Source: Entamoeba histolytica HM-1:IMSS
Taxonomy: Eukaryota; Evosea; Mastigamoebida; Endamoebidae
Length of the DNA stretch: 64,000 nt
Assembly: GCF_000208925.1 (NCBI RefSeq)
Contig: NW_001914860.1
Coordinates: 187,612-251,611, forward strand
Direction of reading: 5' to 3'
The notes under the pieces are model-generated. The model was not told the origin of the DNA, searched no databases, and worked only from the letters and a program-made list of their open reading frames with translations. How positions within the stretch are numbered: the first letter of the stretch is position 1; every line of letters starts with the position of its first letter. The translations under genes and the position numbers were made by a program. Positions 48,114 through 57,909 of this stretch are shown in pieces.

Positions 48114-48389
48114 ATGGAACGAAAACAAAAACAGATAGTCAGATCTAAAACGTATCTTAATTTAAATAAGGCAATCACAAAAACAAATGAAGTATCTCAA
48201 AATCCTGTTGATTATAGGGAAAAAATACCACAACTCTCAAGAATAAAAAAGAATAATTTAAATGGTTATAGAAGAAAGTCAATCGGAGAAACCTATTCAA
48301 ATAATAGAATTTCTGATTCTATTCAAGAATTTCATAGACCAAAACATTTTACACCAATCTCAATTACAAAAATCGATCATTCTCTTTGA
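48114..48389 (+). CDS. Small basic hypothetical protein, 91 aa
   Basis: I do not recognise a family. A clean ATG frame with ordinary codon use encodes a Lys/Arg/Asn/Ser-rich, probably disordered protein. Possible phosphosites are SKTY, RRKS and SIGETYS. It has no signal peptide or membrane segment. It sits between AT-rich spacers of about 700 and 950 bases. The even mix of amino acids, unlike the Ile/Phe/Asn peptides of random frames here, favours a real gene. Confidence 0.55.
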   Translation: MERKQKQIVRSKTYLNLNKAITKTNEVSQNPVDYREKIPQLSRIKKNNLNGYRRKSIGETYSNNRISDSIQEFHRPKHFTPISITKIDHSL

Positions 48390-49344
48390 ATAAATTTATG
48401 TTATTTATAAGTAATTTTGTGTTATTAATTTTTTCATATCTTATAATTAATGAATCTTAAAAAGTCTTTTTCTTATGAATAAATAAGAATACCATCTTTC
48501 ATTTTGGTAAGAAACTAAACATTAAAAAATGCAATGCAAAGTGCAAATAAAAATTATATAAAAAGGTATAGTTGAGGTGTTTTTAATAAAAAGTCTTATT
48601 TTTTATATATTTAATGATAAGTACATTTGTTAAAAAAGTAATAACTCAAATTATAAAGAAAATTATGTTGATAAAATATGTTAATAATAAAATTCTTGTT
48701 AATGAGACTAGAAAAAGTCAAATAGTCCTCATGGCATGGAGTAGGACAAATTTAAAAGAAAACAAAAAACCGAATTAACATTCCTAAATAAATGAAAGAA
48801 CTTTTGGCTTAAAAATAATCAGGGTTTTATTATCATCTTTTTAAGATTATTTTTTTTCAATACACGTTAAATTTACGTATAATTCATAAAAAATAAATAA
48901 GATATTACTTTTTCATATTTTCATTGTTTCAGTTTGATGAGGAAATTGAAGGTTTCTATTTTTTTCAAGACAAATTGTAACCACATGGTAAAAAATAAAA
49001 AAAAAATTTAATAATATGGTATATCAAATTTAATATTGTCACAGAAACTGTTTTAGTTGAAAAGGTCATTGCAGCAGAATTTACAAAAATAAACAATGAA
49101 AATCATCAGATGATCACACAAAATGCTTTGGAGTAGAACTAAAAGTGTAATAAACAAAACTATATATAATAATAAAAATGAGCCACAAAAAAGAAATTTC
49201 TAAAAAGGGAAGATTAAAAACAAAAAAGTGAGTGTCTGAAAGTGTCTGATAAGAAGAGAGATGGATCTTTCAAGAAGAATAGACAATGATAAATATATAA
49301 AGGAACAAAAAAAGATATTTACCAGATTCATTTAACTCTACCTC
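48390..49344. other. Intergenic region of 955 bases
   Basis: AT-rich with long A runs; no gene, RNA or repeat recognised. A TATA-like element (tatataaag, 49294-49302) followed by gaac lies about 45 bases before the SPT ATG. Confidence 0.55.
49294..49306 (+). promoter_or_regulatory. TATA-like element with GAAC, SPT promoter
   Basis: TATATAAAG followed by GAAC, close to the Entamoeba core promoter elements (TATA-like GTATTTAAA and GAAC). It lies about 40-50 bases upstream of the ATG at 49345, consistent with short 5' leaders in this genus. Confidence 0.45.
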
Positions 49345-51996
49345 ATGGAAAATAACGACAATTATCAATTATCAACTTGGAATTCATTATGGAGATATAT
49401 TGGTATTGAAAAACATGCTACTTATGGTTTTTATTGGATGCTTGGTGCTGCTAAAGTCAGTGATTATAAAGATTGGTGTCTTTATTGGTTAGGTCTTAAT
49501 GATCAAAAACCTCCAATTATTGGTGAAAGTCCAGAAGATTTTTATGTTAGAAAGATTTATTCTACTTCATACGATTGTTTTAATAGACCTATTTGTGGTC
49601 CTCCTGAAAATCACATTATTATTGGTTTACGAGAAGAAGTACCTATTGAAAATGCAAAACACCTTGTATTAAAAGAGGGAAAAGTTAGAGAGGCTATTAA
49701 TTTTGGTTCATATAATTATCTTGGATTTGGTGGTAGACATCCAATTGTTACAAAAGAAGTTGCTGATTGTTTAAAAAATAAAGGAAGTAGTTGTAATGGA
49801 TTTGCTGCTGAAAGAGGTATTTCTGAAGAACAGAAAAAATTAGAAGGTATGTTGGCTGAATTTTTACATAAGGAAGCTGCTGTTGTTGTACCAATGGGAT
49901 TTGCTACTAATTCTACATTAATTCCTATTTTAGTAGGAAAAGGAGATGTTGTTTTTTCTGATGCATTAAATCATTCTTCTATTATCACTGGTATTAAATC
50001 TGCTAATGCTGAAGTTAGAGTATTTAAACATAATGACATGACTGATTTTAAAGCTAAATTAGAAGACTTAAAAATTCATGGAATGAAAAATGGACAACAA
50101 CCAAAGAAAGTTATGGTTGTTGTTGAAGGTTTATATTCAATGGAAGGTGAGTTTTGTCCTTTAAAAGAAATTATTGCATTAAAAAAAGCTTATGGATTCT
50201 ATTTATATATTGATGAAGCACATTCTATTGGTGCATTAGGTTCTACTGGAAGAGGTATTGTTGAACATCTTGGATGTAATTTTGATGATGTAGATATTTT
50301 AATGGGTACATTCTCAAAGTCTTTTGCAGCAGCTGGAGGATATATTGCCTCTGATAAAAGTACAATTCAATTATTAAAATCTAATTGTTATTCATATGTT
50401 TATGGATCTCCAATGTCACCAGTTGTTGCTCAACAAATTATTTCATCATTAAATATGATGAAAACAGAAGAAGGACAAAAAAGAATTGCACAATTAAGAA
50501 AATCTTCAATTAATTTTAGAAGAAGACTTATTGAAGCAGGATGTCATGTTCTTGGTGATACTGATTCACCAGTTATTCCAGTTATGTTATACCATGCAGG
50601 GAAAGTTAAGGATGTTTCTCGTGGATATCTTAAAAGAGGTATTGCTGTTGTTGGAGTTGGTGCTCCTGCATGTCCAATTACTGCATGTCGTGTAAGGTTT
50701 TGTATTTCTGCAGCACATACTGATGAAGATATAGAAAAAGCTTTTAAAGCAACTATTGAATGTTTGACTGAAACTGATTGTATTTTTAAAGATGCAGATT
50801 GTGGAAACATCATTTACAGACCACCTAAAGTAGATCTTGCTGAACTTGAGGCATTACCAAAAGAACCAAGAAAAATGACACCTCTTAGTGAAAATTCAGA
50901 TAATAGAAAAATACTTCCTGAACCAGTCTCACCAATTGGACTAGAACTTAGCTCCTATGATATTCATGGGTTTAATAAAGATACAGAAAGAACAGAACAA
51001 CTGGTTAATATTATTATGAATTATGGGTGTGGTTCTTGTGGACCAAGAGGTTTTTATGGAGGAACTTTAGAACACTTAAAAATTGAGGATAAGTTAATGA
51101 AATTCTTTAATACTAATGATGCATTAGTTTATAGTTATGGAAATAATGTAATTACTTCTATTATTCCAGTTTATGGAGGTGTTGGTGATGTTATTATTGT
51201 TGATGAATGTTGTAATTATCCAATTCAATTAGGATGTAGATTAGCAAAGAAAGCAAAAATTATTAAATTTAAACACAATGATATTGAAGACTTAAAAAAA
51301 CAAGTTGCAGAGGCTAAAAAAACATTAGTATTTCCAAATAAAATTTCCATAGTTACTGAAGGAGTTTTTCAATGTGACTATTCTATTTCCCCATTGAAAG
51401 AAATTTCTGAATTAAGGTCTAATAATGTACTTCTTATTGTTGATGATTCACTTGGTGTTGGAGCTATTGGAGCCACTTTAAAAGGATCAATGGAATATGC
51501 AGGATTAACTATGAATGATATTGATATTCTTAGTGGATCTTTGGAATTTGTGTGTGATACAATTGGAGGATTTGTTGTTGGGAAGTACTCTGTTATTGAT
51601 AAACAAAGGTTGTTTGGAGCTGGGTATATATTTTCTGCTTCTGCCCCAACATTTAGTTGTACTGCAGCTTGTATTGCGCTTGATGCTTTTGAGAAAAATG
51701 GTGTTGATATGGGTATTAAAATAAGAGAACAAAGAAATAAGTTCAATCAATTAATGCAAGAAAAAGCACAAAACATTCAAATTATAGGAAATGATTCCAC
51801 CCCATATGTCTTATTGAACTGTGAAGGAAAAAATGAAGAAATTGTGAAAGACTTAAGAGAAAAAGGATATTTTGTTGTTCTTCAACAACATTTAGATGAA
51901 GACTGGTGTCAAAACAAATATATTAGGTTATGTATTGGTAAAGATTTTACTCAAGACAAAATGATAGAATTTATTAATATTCTTTCCAATTATTAA
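49345..51996 (+). CDS. Serine palmitoyltransferase, LCB2-LCB1 fusion
   Basis: The 883-residue protein carries two complete alpha-oxoamine synthase modules. Residues about 1-500 match LCB2/SPTLC2: the DFYVRKIYSTSYDCFNRPIC region, FGSYNYLGFGG, and the PLP-lysine K325 in GTFSKSFAAAGGY. Residues about 555-883 match LCB1/SPTLC1: NYGCGSCGPRGFYGGTLEHL, IVDDSLGVGAIG, and GSLEFVCDTIGGF, where the PLP-lysine is replaced (F735), as in all LCB1 subunits. SPT makes 3-ketodihydrosphingosine from serine and palmitoyl-CoA, the first step of sphingolipid synthesis. No N-terminal transmembrane anchor is obvious. The linker is at 500-555. Elsewhere these are separate genes. Confidence 0.92.
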   Translation: MENNDNYQLSTWNSLWRYIGIEKHATYGFYWMLGAAKVSDYKDWCLYWLGLNDQKPPIIGESPEDFYVRKIYSTSYDCFNRPICGPPENHIIIGLREEVPIENAKHLVLKEGKVREAINFGSYNYLGFGGRHPIVTKEVADCLKNKGSSCNGFAAERGISEEQKKLEGMLAEFLHKEAAVVVPMGFATNSTLIPILVGKGDVVFSDALNHSSIITGIKSANAEVRVFKHNDMTDFKAKLEDLKIHGMKNGQQPKKVMVVVEGLYSMEGEFCPLKEIIALKKAYGFYLYIDEAHSIGALGSTGRGIVEHLGCNFDDVDILMGTFSKSFAAAGGYIASDKSTIQLLKSNCYSYVYGSPMSPVVAQQIISSLNMMKTEEGQKRIAQLRKSSINFRRRLIEAGCHVLGDTDSPVIPVMLYHAGKVKDVSRGYLKRGIAVVGVGAPACPITACRVRFCISAAHTDEDIEKAFKATIECLTETDCIFKDADCGNIIYRPPKVDLAELEALPKEPRKMTPLSENSDNRKILPEPVSPIGLELSSYDIHGFNKDTERTEQLVNIIMNYGCGSCGPRGFYGGTLEHLKIEDKLMKFFNTNDALVYSYGNNVITSIIPVYGGVGDVIIVDECCNYPIQLGCRLAKKAKIIKFKHNDIEDLKKQVAEAKKTLVFPNKISIVTEGVFQCDYSISPLKEISELRSNNVLLIVDDSLGVGAIGATLKGSMEYAGLTMNDIDILSGSLEFVCDTIGGFVVGKYSVIDKQRLFGAGYIFSASAPTFSCTAACIALDAFEKNGVDMGIKIREQRNKFNQLMQEKAQNIQIIGNDSTPYVLLNCEGKNEEIVKDLREKGYFVVLQQHLDEDWCQNKYIRLCIGKDFTQDKMIEFINILSNY

Positions 51997-52061
51997 GGAA
52001 AATGATACAATAAAATTTTTAAACAATTCTAATTGAAAAATAAGTTTTCAATTTTTTTATT

Positions 52062-52418
52062 TTATTCATTTTCTGGTACAACCATTATCAAAACTCCCAG
52101 AAAAAGAATGAAACTTGTAACACATATAATTAATACTTTATTTTTGCAGTATTGATGCTCCCCTGCTTTTTTTTGCTGGTGAGAGTTTGTTGAACAAGGT
52201 TTTTTTGAAGAAGACTCTTGTTGAATATCTACTTTTTTGTTTTTATCATTGTTTCTGTTGTTATTTTGAATCTTATTTTTTAGCTCTAATATAGACTCTA
52301 ACCCATTTTTAAGTTCCATCAATTCATCACTTCTTTTTTTTAATTCTTGCTTAACATCGTTTATAAGTTGTGGTGTCAATTCTTTTTTATCATCACTATT
52401 TTTTGTATCTTTTGACAT
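52062..52418 (-). CDS. Small tail-anchored membrane protein
   Basis: The open frame extends to a GTG at 52421, but ATG 52418 gives 118 residues. Residues 15-45 form a Lys/Glu-rich coiled coil (INDVKQELKKRSDELMELK). A disordered Ser/Lys/Gln linker follows. One C-terminal transmembrane segment (about 95-114, VLIICVTSFILFLGVLIMVV) ends the protein with only a few residues after it. This topology (cytosolic helix, C-terminal anchor) is that of SNARE-like or ER tail-anchored proteins, but I do not see a SNARE zero-layer motif. Confidence 0.72.
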   Translation of the reverse strand: MSKDTKNSDDKKELTPQLINDVKQELKKRSDELMELKNGLESILELKNKIQNNNRNNDKNKKVDIQQESSSKKPCSTNSHQQKKAGEHQYCKNKVLIICVTSFILFLGVLIMVVPENE

Positions 52419-53331
52419 CACCTAAATACTGTTAATAGTTCTTGTCATTCTAAGATAAAAAATTTTTAGAAACTAAAAGACATAAATTAGTTTAACGTCA
52501 TTCAAATAATAAATTAATATATTAACTATTATTTAATCTAAATAAAAATAAACGATTGTTATTATCTTTATTTTGTCATTCATTTACTTTCTTTTTTATT
52601 AAGTAAAAATACATTTTATTTTTATGTTAGACAATTTTACAATATTTCTTATTAAGTGTTTCATCTTACAATTATCTTACAATTGTTATAACTGTTATTA
52701 TTACTTTTTCTTATTAAATTAAATTTTTTCATTTTTTAATGACAAGTAAACTAATCCTTTGTTGAATACATTACAACTGTCATTAGTAGTACCACTTTTA
52801 TGTTACTTAGTTAACTTATTTAATTTTGTTTTGAACAATTGGCTCTATGTTATTTGTAAAGCTAGACTTATTTTTGTATCATATTCAATTATCAAACGAT
52901 TTATACTTTGTAATTATTTTATCTTATATATAACTGTCAAGTTGTTTATAAAATTTTAAGTTGTATTAATTAATTCTCAGTACATAACTATATCTTTTCT
53001 TCATTTTTAATTGTATTTTTTTATTTATTTCATTTTTAAAATATTTTGTTTTTATTCTCTTTTCTATTGAAAGTAAACCTAAATCAAACTTAAATTGAGA
53101 GTTATTTGTAATGAATATTTGTAATGAATTTTTAGAAAAAATTGTTATTTAAAAAGAGTAAAACAAATAAACATGTTGATTGTTTTATTCTTTGGCATGT
53201 ATGAAGAAATAAATTAAAAATAAGAATATATCAATAAGATTTATTTTTTAAAGACATAATTAAATAATTTATTGTTTTATTTAACTTCTGTTGAATATAA
53301 ATGTTTTTATTGAATTTAATGTTCAGAAGAT
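52419..53331. other. Intergenic region
   Basis: AT-rich with no credible coding frame. A frame of 66 codons at 52759-52959 has the composition of random AT-rich DNA. The direct repeat atcttacaat occurs twice near 52663-52684. Confidence 0.55.
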
Positions 53332-54228
53332 TTATTCATGAAAATAGTCATAGAAAGGAATAATAGTAGGGAAAACAAGATCTTCACAAACTCGAATAGT
53401 ACTATTTTTGATTGTGCTTGCTAAGGTTTTTATCATCCCATTTTGTTCAACAGCAGAATCAAACATTTCGGAATATCTCATAACCCATTCATTTATAAAC
53501 TCTCTATTTTCAATAGTAAATACCCCTGTTTCTAAGCTCTTTGCTCCATTGTAAATTGGTTTAGCAATTTTTTTTATGAAAGGTATTTTAGCAGGTATGC
53601 GTGTTACTACTGCAATAAAATGACTACCTGATTTAATATATGGAACTACACCTGTTTTTTCTAATAACGCTGCTTTATCATTATAATACCCTAAACCTTT
53701 ATAAAGCATTTGTTCACCAAATGTTTCTTTTAATACATGAATTTCTTGTGTTTTGTCTTTATTAATAATGTCATTCAATTTAGTCATTTGTTTAACTTCT
53801 TCCTGGATATAAAAAAACGAAGTATTTGTCTTTGTTTCATCTTGAATAATATTTTCTTCTTTTTCATTTAGACTTTGGAGAATTGAATATTGTATTTTCA
53901 ATTCATCTTGAATTTTGTTAATGTCTACTAAAAGGTTTTTATATTCTAATTGTTTATTTGAATATATTTGAGTAATTTCAATTACTCTTTGTTGTTTTAT
54001 TTCAATATCTTGTTGGACTTTAATTCCAATTTGTTCATTTAACTGTTTTATTTCTTGTGTTTTTTTCTTCAACTCAAATATAATCTCTAATTCTTTAAGA
54101 AGTCTCTTTTGTTCATTTTTTATTTCTTCAAATTCTCTTTCATACTCCATTTTTAATGTACTTTTTTGTTCTAGTGTTGTAGATGTTAATAAAATCAATT
54201 CTTGAGCTTGTTTTTTAATTTTTTCCAT
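53332..54228 (-). CDS. Coiled-coil protein, 298 aa, unknown
   Basis: I do not recognise a family. Residues 1-150 form one long coiled coil (MEKIKKQAQELILLTSTTLE, then many heptads). The second half (160-298) is a distinct folded domain with VPYIKSGSHFIAVVTRIPAK and conserved-looking Pro/Trp/Tyr, ending FPTIIPFYDYFHE. The layout recalls membrane-trafficking or cytoskeletal adaptors, but no motif confirms it. No signal peptide or clear transmembrane segment is seen. Confidence 0.7.
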   Translation of the reverse strand: MEKIKKQAQELILLTSTTLEQKSTLKMEYEREFEEIKNEQKRLLKELEIIFELKKKTQEIKQLNEQIGIKVQQDIEIKQQRVIEITQIYSNKQLEYKNLLVDINKIQDELKIQYSILQSLNEKEENIIQDETKTNTSFFYIQEEVKQMTKLNDIINKDKTQEIHVLKETFGEQMLYKGLGYYNDKAALLEKTGVVPYIKSGSHFIAVVTRIPAKIPFIKKIAKPIYNGAKSLETGVFTIENREFINEWVMRYSEMFDSAVEQNGMIKTLASTIKNSTIRVCEDLVFPTIIPFYDYFHE

Positions 54229-55054
54229 GGTATTTAACTGAGCAAATTCTTTTTCTAACTTTTAAGATTTTATCGAAAAAAAAATGTATTTGACATTAAT
54301 TTCATTATTGTTTATTTCATTAAAGATATTAAACGTACTGAAAAATTCATTCTCTTATTTCTTATTATTAACCAAATCCATATGTTAAGTTGTGATATCC
54401 AATGCTTTTTTTTATTTTATTATTGAATTAAATATATTTCTATTTTACATGTTAAAGCATAAAGGATAAAGTATCATAAATGTCATTATCTCTTGGTTAT
54501 CATAAAACCATATCTTTTAATGTATTTAGGACACTCATCTTTTCAGTACATTTTGTAATTCACTATAAAAGTTAACTTTAAGAATTTTAAGAAATGCATA
54601 ATCACTATTTCTTTACTATGAAATTTATTATTCTATCTCAGTACCTTTTCAATGTTCTAACTTAAAAAAACAATACATTACTATTTTAATTCTCTTCATA
54701 ATTATGTTATTATATAAATCTTATTCAAGAACAGTCTCAAGATATGATTGTTTATTTAGACTTTCATTAAAACTTTAATATTCTTTGTAGAGTTGTATAG
54801 TCATTTAGATGAAGATATCATTGACTTATCAGAAATATTAAATAATTAATTGTTGAATTATTAGTATCTCTCTTAAAAACCAAGAAGGATTGTTTTTTTA
54901 ATTACGAGAGTGTCAAATTGATTGTTTTGTTATTTTAAAAAGAAAAAACTCTCAACATACATTTTTGTTGGTTGATTTATATTGATATAATAACAACAAT
55001 TAATTCTAAAACAGAAAATTTTAAAAAGTAATTTAACTTATTATTAAAGACATT
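54229..55054. other. Divergent intergenic region
   Basis: AT-rich promoter region of the coiled-coil gene (minus) and the aminotransferase (plus). No RNA, repeat or extra gene recognised. Confidence 0.55.
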
Positions 55055-55921
55055 ATGACAAATACAGGCAAAACATCAATGGCAACACCAGAATGTATAA
55101 TTGGTGAATCTGTTATTTTTAATTATAAGTTGGTTAGTTCATACTCTAAAGAAATTGGGTTGTGTTTTCAGGTTACTGATGAACCTCACGTTTATGAAGT
55201 TGTTAGAATAATCAACTCTAAAGTACTTTTTTTTGAAGACCATCTCTCTCGTCTTCTTTACTCCATTGAACAACTCCCAAAAACTTCTCAAAACAATATC
55301 TCTAGTGAATTACTTTATGACAGCACTTATAAACTAATTAAGGCACTTCACTTAATAAATGGAAATATTAGAATTGTCGTTAGTCCAACGTTAATGCTTA
55401 TTCATGAAAAAGAACATCATTACCCAGACATTGAAACAATAAAAAAGGGTGTAATTTTAGGTGAGGTTGATATTATGAGAGATAACCCAAATGTAAAATC
55501 AATGAGAGAAGATTATATCAATAACGTAAAAAAAGCTCATGAACAAGTATTTTTTGGTTCTAAAGTTTTTGAAGTTGTTTTAGTAAATCAAAACCACCAA
55601 TATACAGAAGGAAGTCGTTCAAATATTTTCTTTATAAATTCAAATGAATTAAGGACAGCACCTGATAGTATGGTACTAAAAGGAATTACAAGAAAATATG
55701 TTATTCAAGCAGCTGAATCAATTGGTCTTGTTATTAATCAAACATGTATTACCCAACAAGAACTTCCTCATTATAAAGCTTTTCTTTCTGGTACTTCTCT
55801 TAATATCCTTCCAATTTATTCTATTGGAAATATTCAATTGGATAGTGCAAATGATCAAACAATTCAAAAATTACTTAAGGCATATCTCAGTATTGTCCAA
55901 GACTATTTGTCTAGACACTAA
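55055..55921 (+). CDS. Class IV PLP aminotransferase (BCAT/DAAT/aminodeoxychorismate-lyase fold)
   Basis: The 288-residue protein has the fold-type IV pattern. Phosphate/substrate motif FFEDHLSRLLYS lies at about 59-70, the Schiff-base lysine is likely K148 in NVKSMREDYINN, and the PLP-N1 glutamate is E185 in YTEGSRSNIFF. The tail is PDSMVLKGITRKYVIQAAE. The size matches D-amino-acid or branched-chain aminotransferases. The N-terminal strand differs enough that specificity cannot be read. In a parasite lacking many amino acid pathways, a branched-chain or D-alanine type role is possible; this is inference. Confidence 0.88.
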   Translation: MTNTGKTSMATPECIIGESVIFNYKLVSSYSKEIGLCFQVTDEPHVYEVVRIINSKVLFFEDHLSRLLYSIEQLPKTSQNNISSELLYDSTYKLIKALHLINGNIRIVVSPTLMLIHEKEHHYPDIETIKKGVILGEVDIMRDNPNVKSMREDYINNVKKAHEQVFFGSKVFEVVLVNQNHQYTEGSRSNIFFINSNELRTAPDSMVLKGITRKYVIQAAESIGLVINQTCITQQELPHYKAFLSGTSLNILPIYSIGNIQLDSANDQTIQKLLKAYLSIVQDYLSRH

Positions 55922-56115
55922 TAACCTTTTCTTCTAATAATTTATTTTTCTTTTTGAAAAGTGTTAATGATATGTACTTCATAAAGATTCAATTAATTCA
56001 TATTCAACGTTATTCTTTCATTTTTTATCATTGACGTGGATACCAAAGAGTCTTTATTAAACTAGGTTTAGAAGAAATTAAAAAAATAAAAAAGGATCGA
56101 ACAAATCCAGTTTTG

Positions 56116-57426
56116 ATGAATTCTCGAAGACCAAATAGTAGAAGAAGTAAATACTTTGATTATGAAATTCCTTCTGGAAAATTCAATAATGAATGGGCAA
56201 TTACATTATATAATTCAACGGATAAAGATATTGATTCATTAAAACGAATTGCGAATGAAGCTGCTTCTGCAGTTGTTTGTGAAACAAGAAACAGAAGTGG
56301 AACAAAAAAGGTTAGAGGATTTTTTGTATTTCCTTATATTAAATCTATGTCACTATTACAACGAGAAATGGAAGGAAGAGGTATTTGGGGAGTTCCTAAA
56401 TTAAAGCCAAGTGAGATGGAACGATGGGCTGATGTTGGTGATGTTATTGTTGATAAACAAGGTTCTGCCCCAAAAGGTAAAGTTTCCAAAAGAGAAAAAT
56501 ATCGTGGTAATTCATCTTTTAATAAACACCCTACTATATTAGCTACAACTCCATCATTTTCAAATAAACCTTCAAATGGTTTTCTTAATACTAGTAGTAG
56601 TGCACCACCTCAAACATCAAAACTAACTAAAACTAGTACATCTATTTCTGCTCCATTAGGTAATAATTCTTCAGCCATAGCTGATTCTCAAATATCTAAC
56701 ACTTCTTTAAAAAAGAATTTCCAAGAAAGTATTTATTTAAAAAGAAAAACAGCAAAAGTACTTCCTGTAATAACAAATAAAAAGAGTTACTTTATATTTG
56801 GAAGTTGTAGTGATGAAATAGCACTTAAAATGGCTGAAGAAATGAAAACTCCATATTATATTAAAGACCCTTCAAAATATTGGGATGACTATGATGATGA
56901 GAAAGTAATAGTAATTCTTGGACTAAATTCATTAAATGTTCAGTGTTATTCACAACTTCCATCACTCCTTGGTAATTATGCAATTAAAGTCCCAGGAAGA
57001 ATTTGGCCATTAATGGTTAATCCAACAACAGTAATTATTTCATCATATGATACAATTGATAACATATACAGCTCTTATCCAGTTATACAAGAAATAATAA
57101 AAAAGTGTTGTACTATTATTGATTCTTCTTCACAAATACAGGCTTTAAAAACAATAGATATGTCCTCAAGCCTAACAAATACTCAAAACGTTACACCACA
57201 AGAAGTGAAAAGTCATCCTTTAATTGAACCATTTGAATCTATACCTCAACCAAAAATATCCCAACCAGATTCTTTTATGAGTAGATTAAAGGAAAGAGAA
57301 AAGGACCACACTAGAACCAGATCAGATTCTCGAGATCGTAATTGTCCTTATTCACATTATAATTCACGAACTTCTAGAGATGGTTACGAATTAAATCCTG
57401 AATCTGATTATGAAAAACGATTTTGA
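56116..57426 (+). CDS. Domesticated circovirus-like Rep (endonuclease plus helicase folds, catalytic motifs lost)
   Basis: The open frame begins at TTG 56113, but ATG 56116 gives 436 residues. Positions below count the TTG as residue 1. The N-terminal 28-120 follows the CRESS-DNA virus Rep endonuclease: WAITLYN for motif I (28-34), VRGFFVF where motif II should hold His (67-73), and ADVGDVIVDKQG at motif III (106-117). A Ser-rich linker follows. Residues 222-345 follow the superfamily-3 helicase: FIFGSCSDE at the Walker A position, KYWDDYDDEKVIVILG at Walker B, LLGNYAIKVPGRIW, and TTVIISSYDT at motif C. Every catalytic residue is changed, yet the frame is intact; the tail is Arg/Ser-rich. Confidence 0.72.
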   Translation: MNSRRPNSRRSKYFDYEIPSGKFNNEWAITLYNSTDKDIDSLKRIANEAASAVVCETRNRSGTKKVRGFFVFPYIKSMSLLQREMEGRGIWGVPKLKPSEMERWADVGDVIVDKQGSAPKGKVSKREKYRGNSSFNKHPTILATTPSFSNKPSNGFLNTSSSAPPQTSKLTKTSTSISAPLGNNSSAIADSQISNTSLKKNFQESIYLKRKTAKVLPVITNKKSYFIFGSCSDEIALKMAEEMKTPYYIKDPSKYWDDYDDEKVIVILGLNSLNVQCYSQLPSLLGNYAIKVPGRIWPLMVNPTTVIISSYDTIDNIYSSYPVIQEIIKKCCTIIDSSSQIQALKTIDMSSSLTNTQNVTPQEVKSHPLIEPFESIPQPKISQPDSFMSRLKEREKDHTRTRSDSRDRNCPYSHYNSRTSRDGYELNPESDYEKRF

Positions 57427-57909
57427 TTGAATTATTTTTTGTTTTTTAAAGTTATTTTTTAAGAAAACACTAAAGTTAAATAATTCTTTTAAAGAAACTT
57501 AATTTCGGCAATAGAGATGTTTGGTTACAAAAAAGATAAAATAATAAAATGAATTAAAATGAATTAAAAAAGATGAAGTGTCACATAAAAATGTAGATGG
57601 ATTTAAAAGTTAAAAAGAAAAGACACAATAGAAGAATTTAGAATATTCTATTTATTGTGAAAGGGTAGAATAAGAATGTAATATGAAAAATCAATCTTGT
57701 TTGAATGTAAAAATAAGTTCTATCAAGGTGAGTTGAAAGAGGGATAAAAGTTCTGATAAAGAAAAGAAATAATTAAATCTTAAACAAAATAAATAGTAAA
57801 ATAAACAAAAAAAAGAAAAAATTACCCTAACACCCAAAATTCTGAGGGAGTGTAGGGAGTTGTTAAGAAGAATATAAAAAGAGTTAGTTCATCTATAAAC
57901 TAATAGACT
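57427..57909. other. Intergenic region
   Basis: AT-rich, with a short tandem repeat aaaatgaatt at about 57546-57565. The arginase promoter with TATAAAAAG (57873-57881) lies at the right end, about 30 bases before the ATG. Confidence 0.6.
57873..57881 (+). promoter_or_regulatory. TATA-like element, arginase
   Basis: TATAAAAAG about 30 bases upstream of the arginase ATG, followed by the leader gagttagttcatctataaac. The position fits Entamoeba core promoters with very short leaders. Confidence 0.4.

Noticed and set aside
51378..51746. 122-codon minus-strand frame within the SPT gene
   Set aside because: Antisense to the conserved LCB1 module, so selection on the sense strand explains its openness.
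52759..52959. 66-codon plus-strand frame in a spacer
   Set aside because: Hydrophobic random-looking composition, no promoter or neighbour support.
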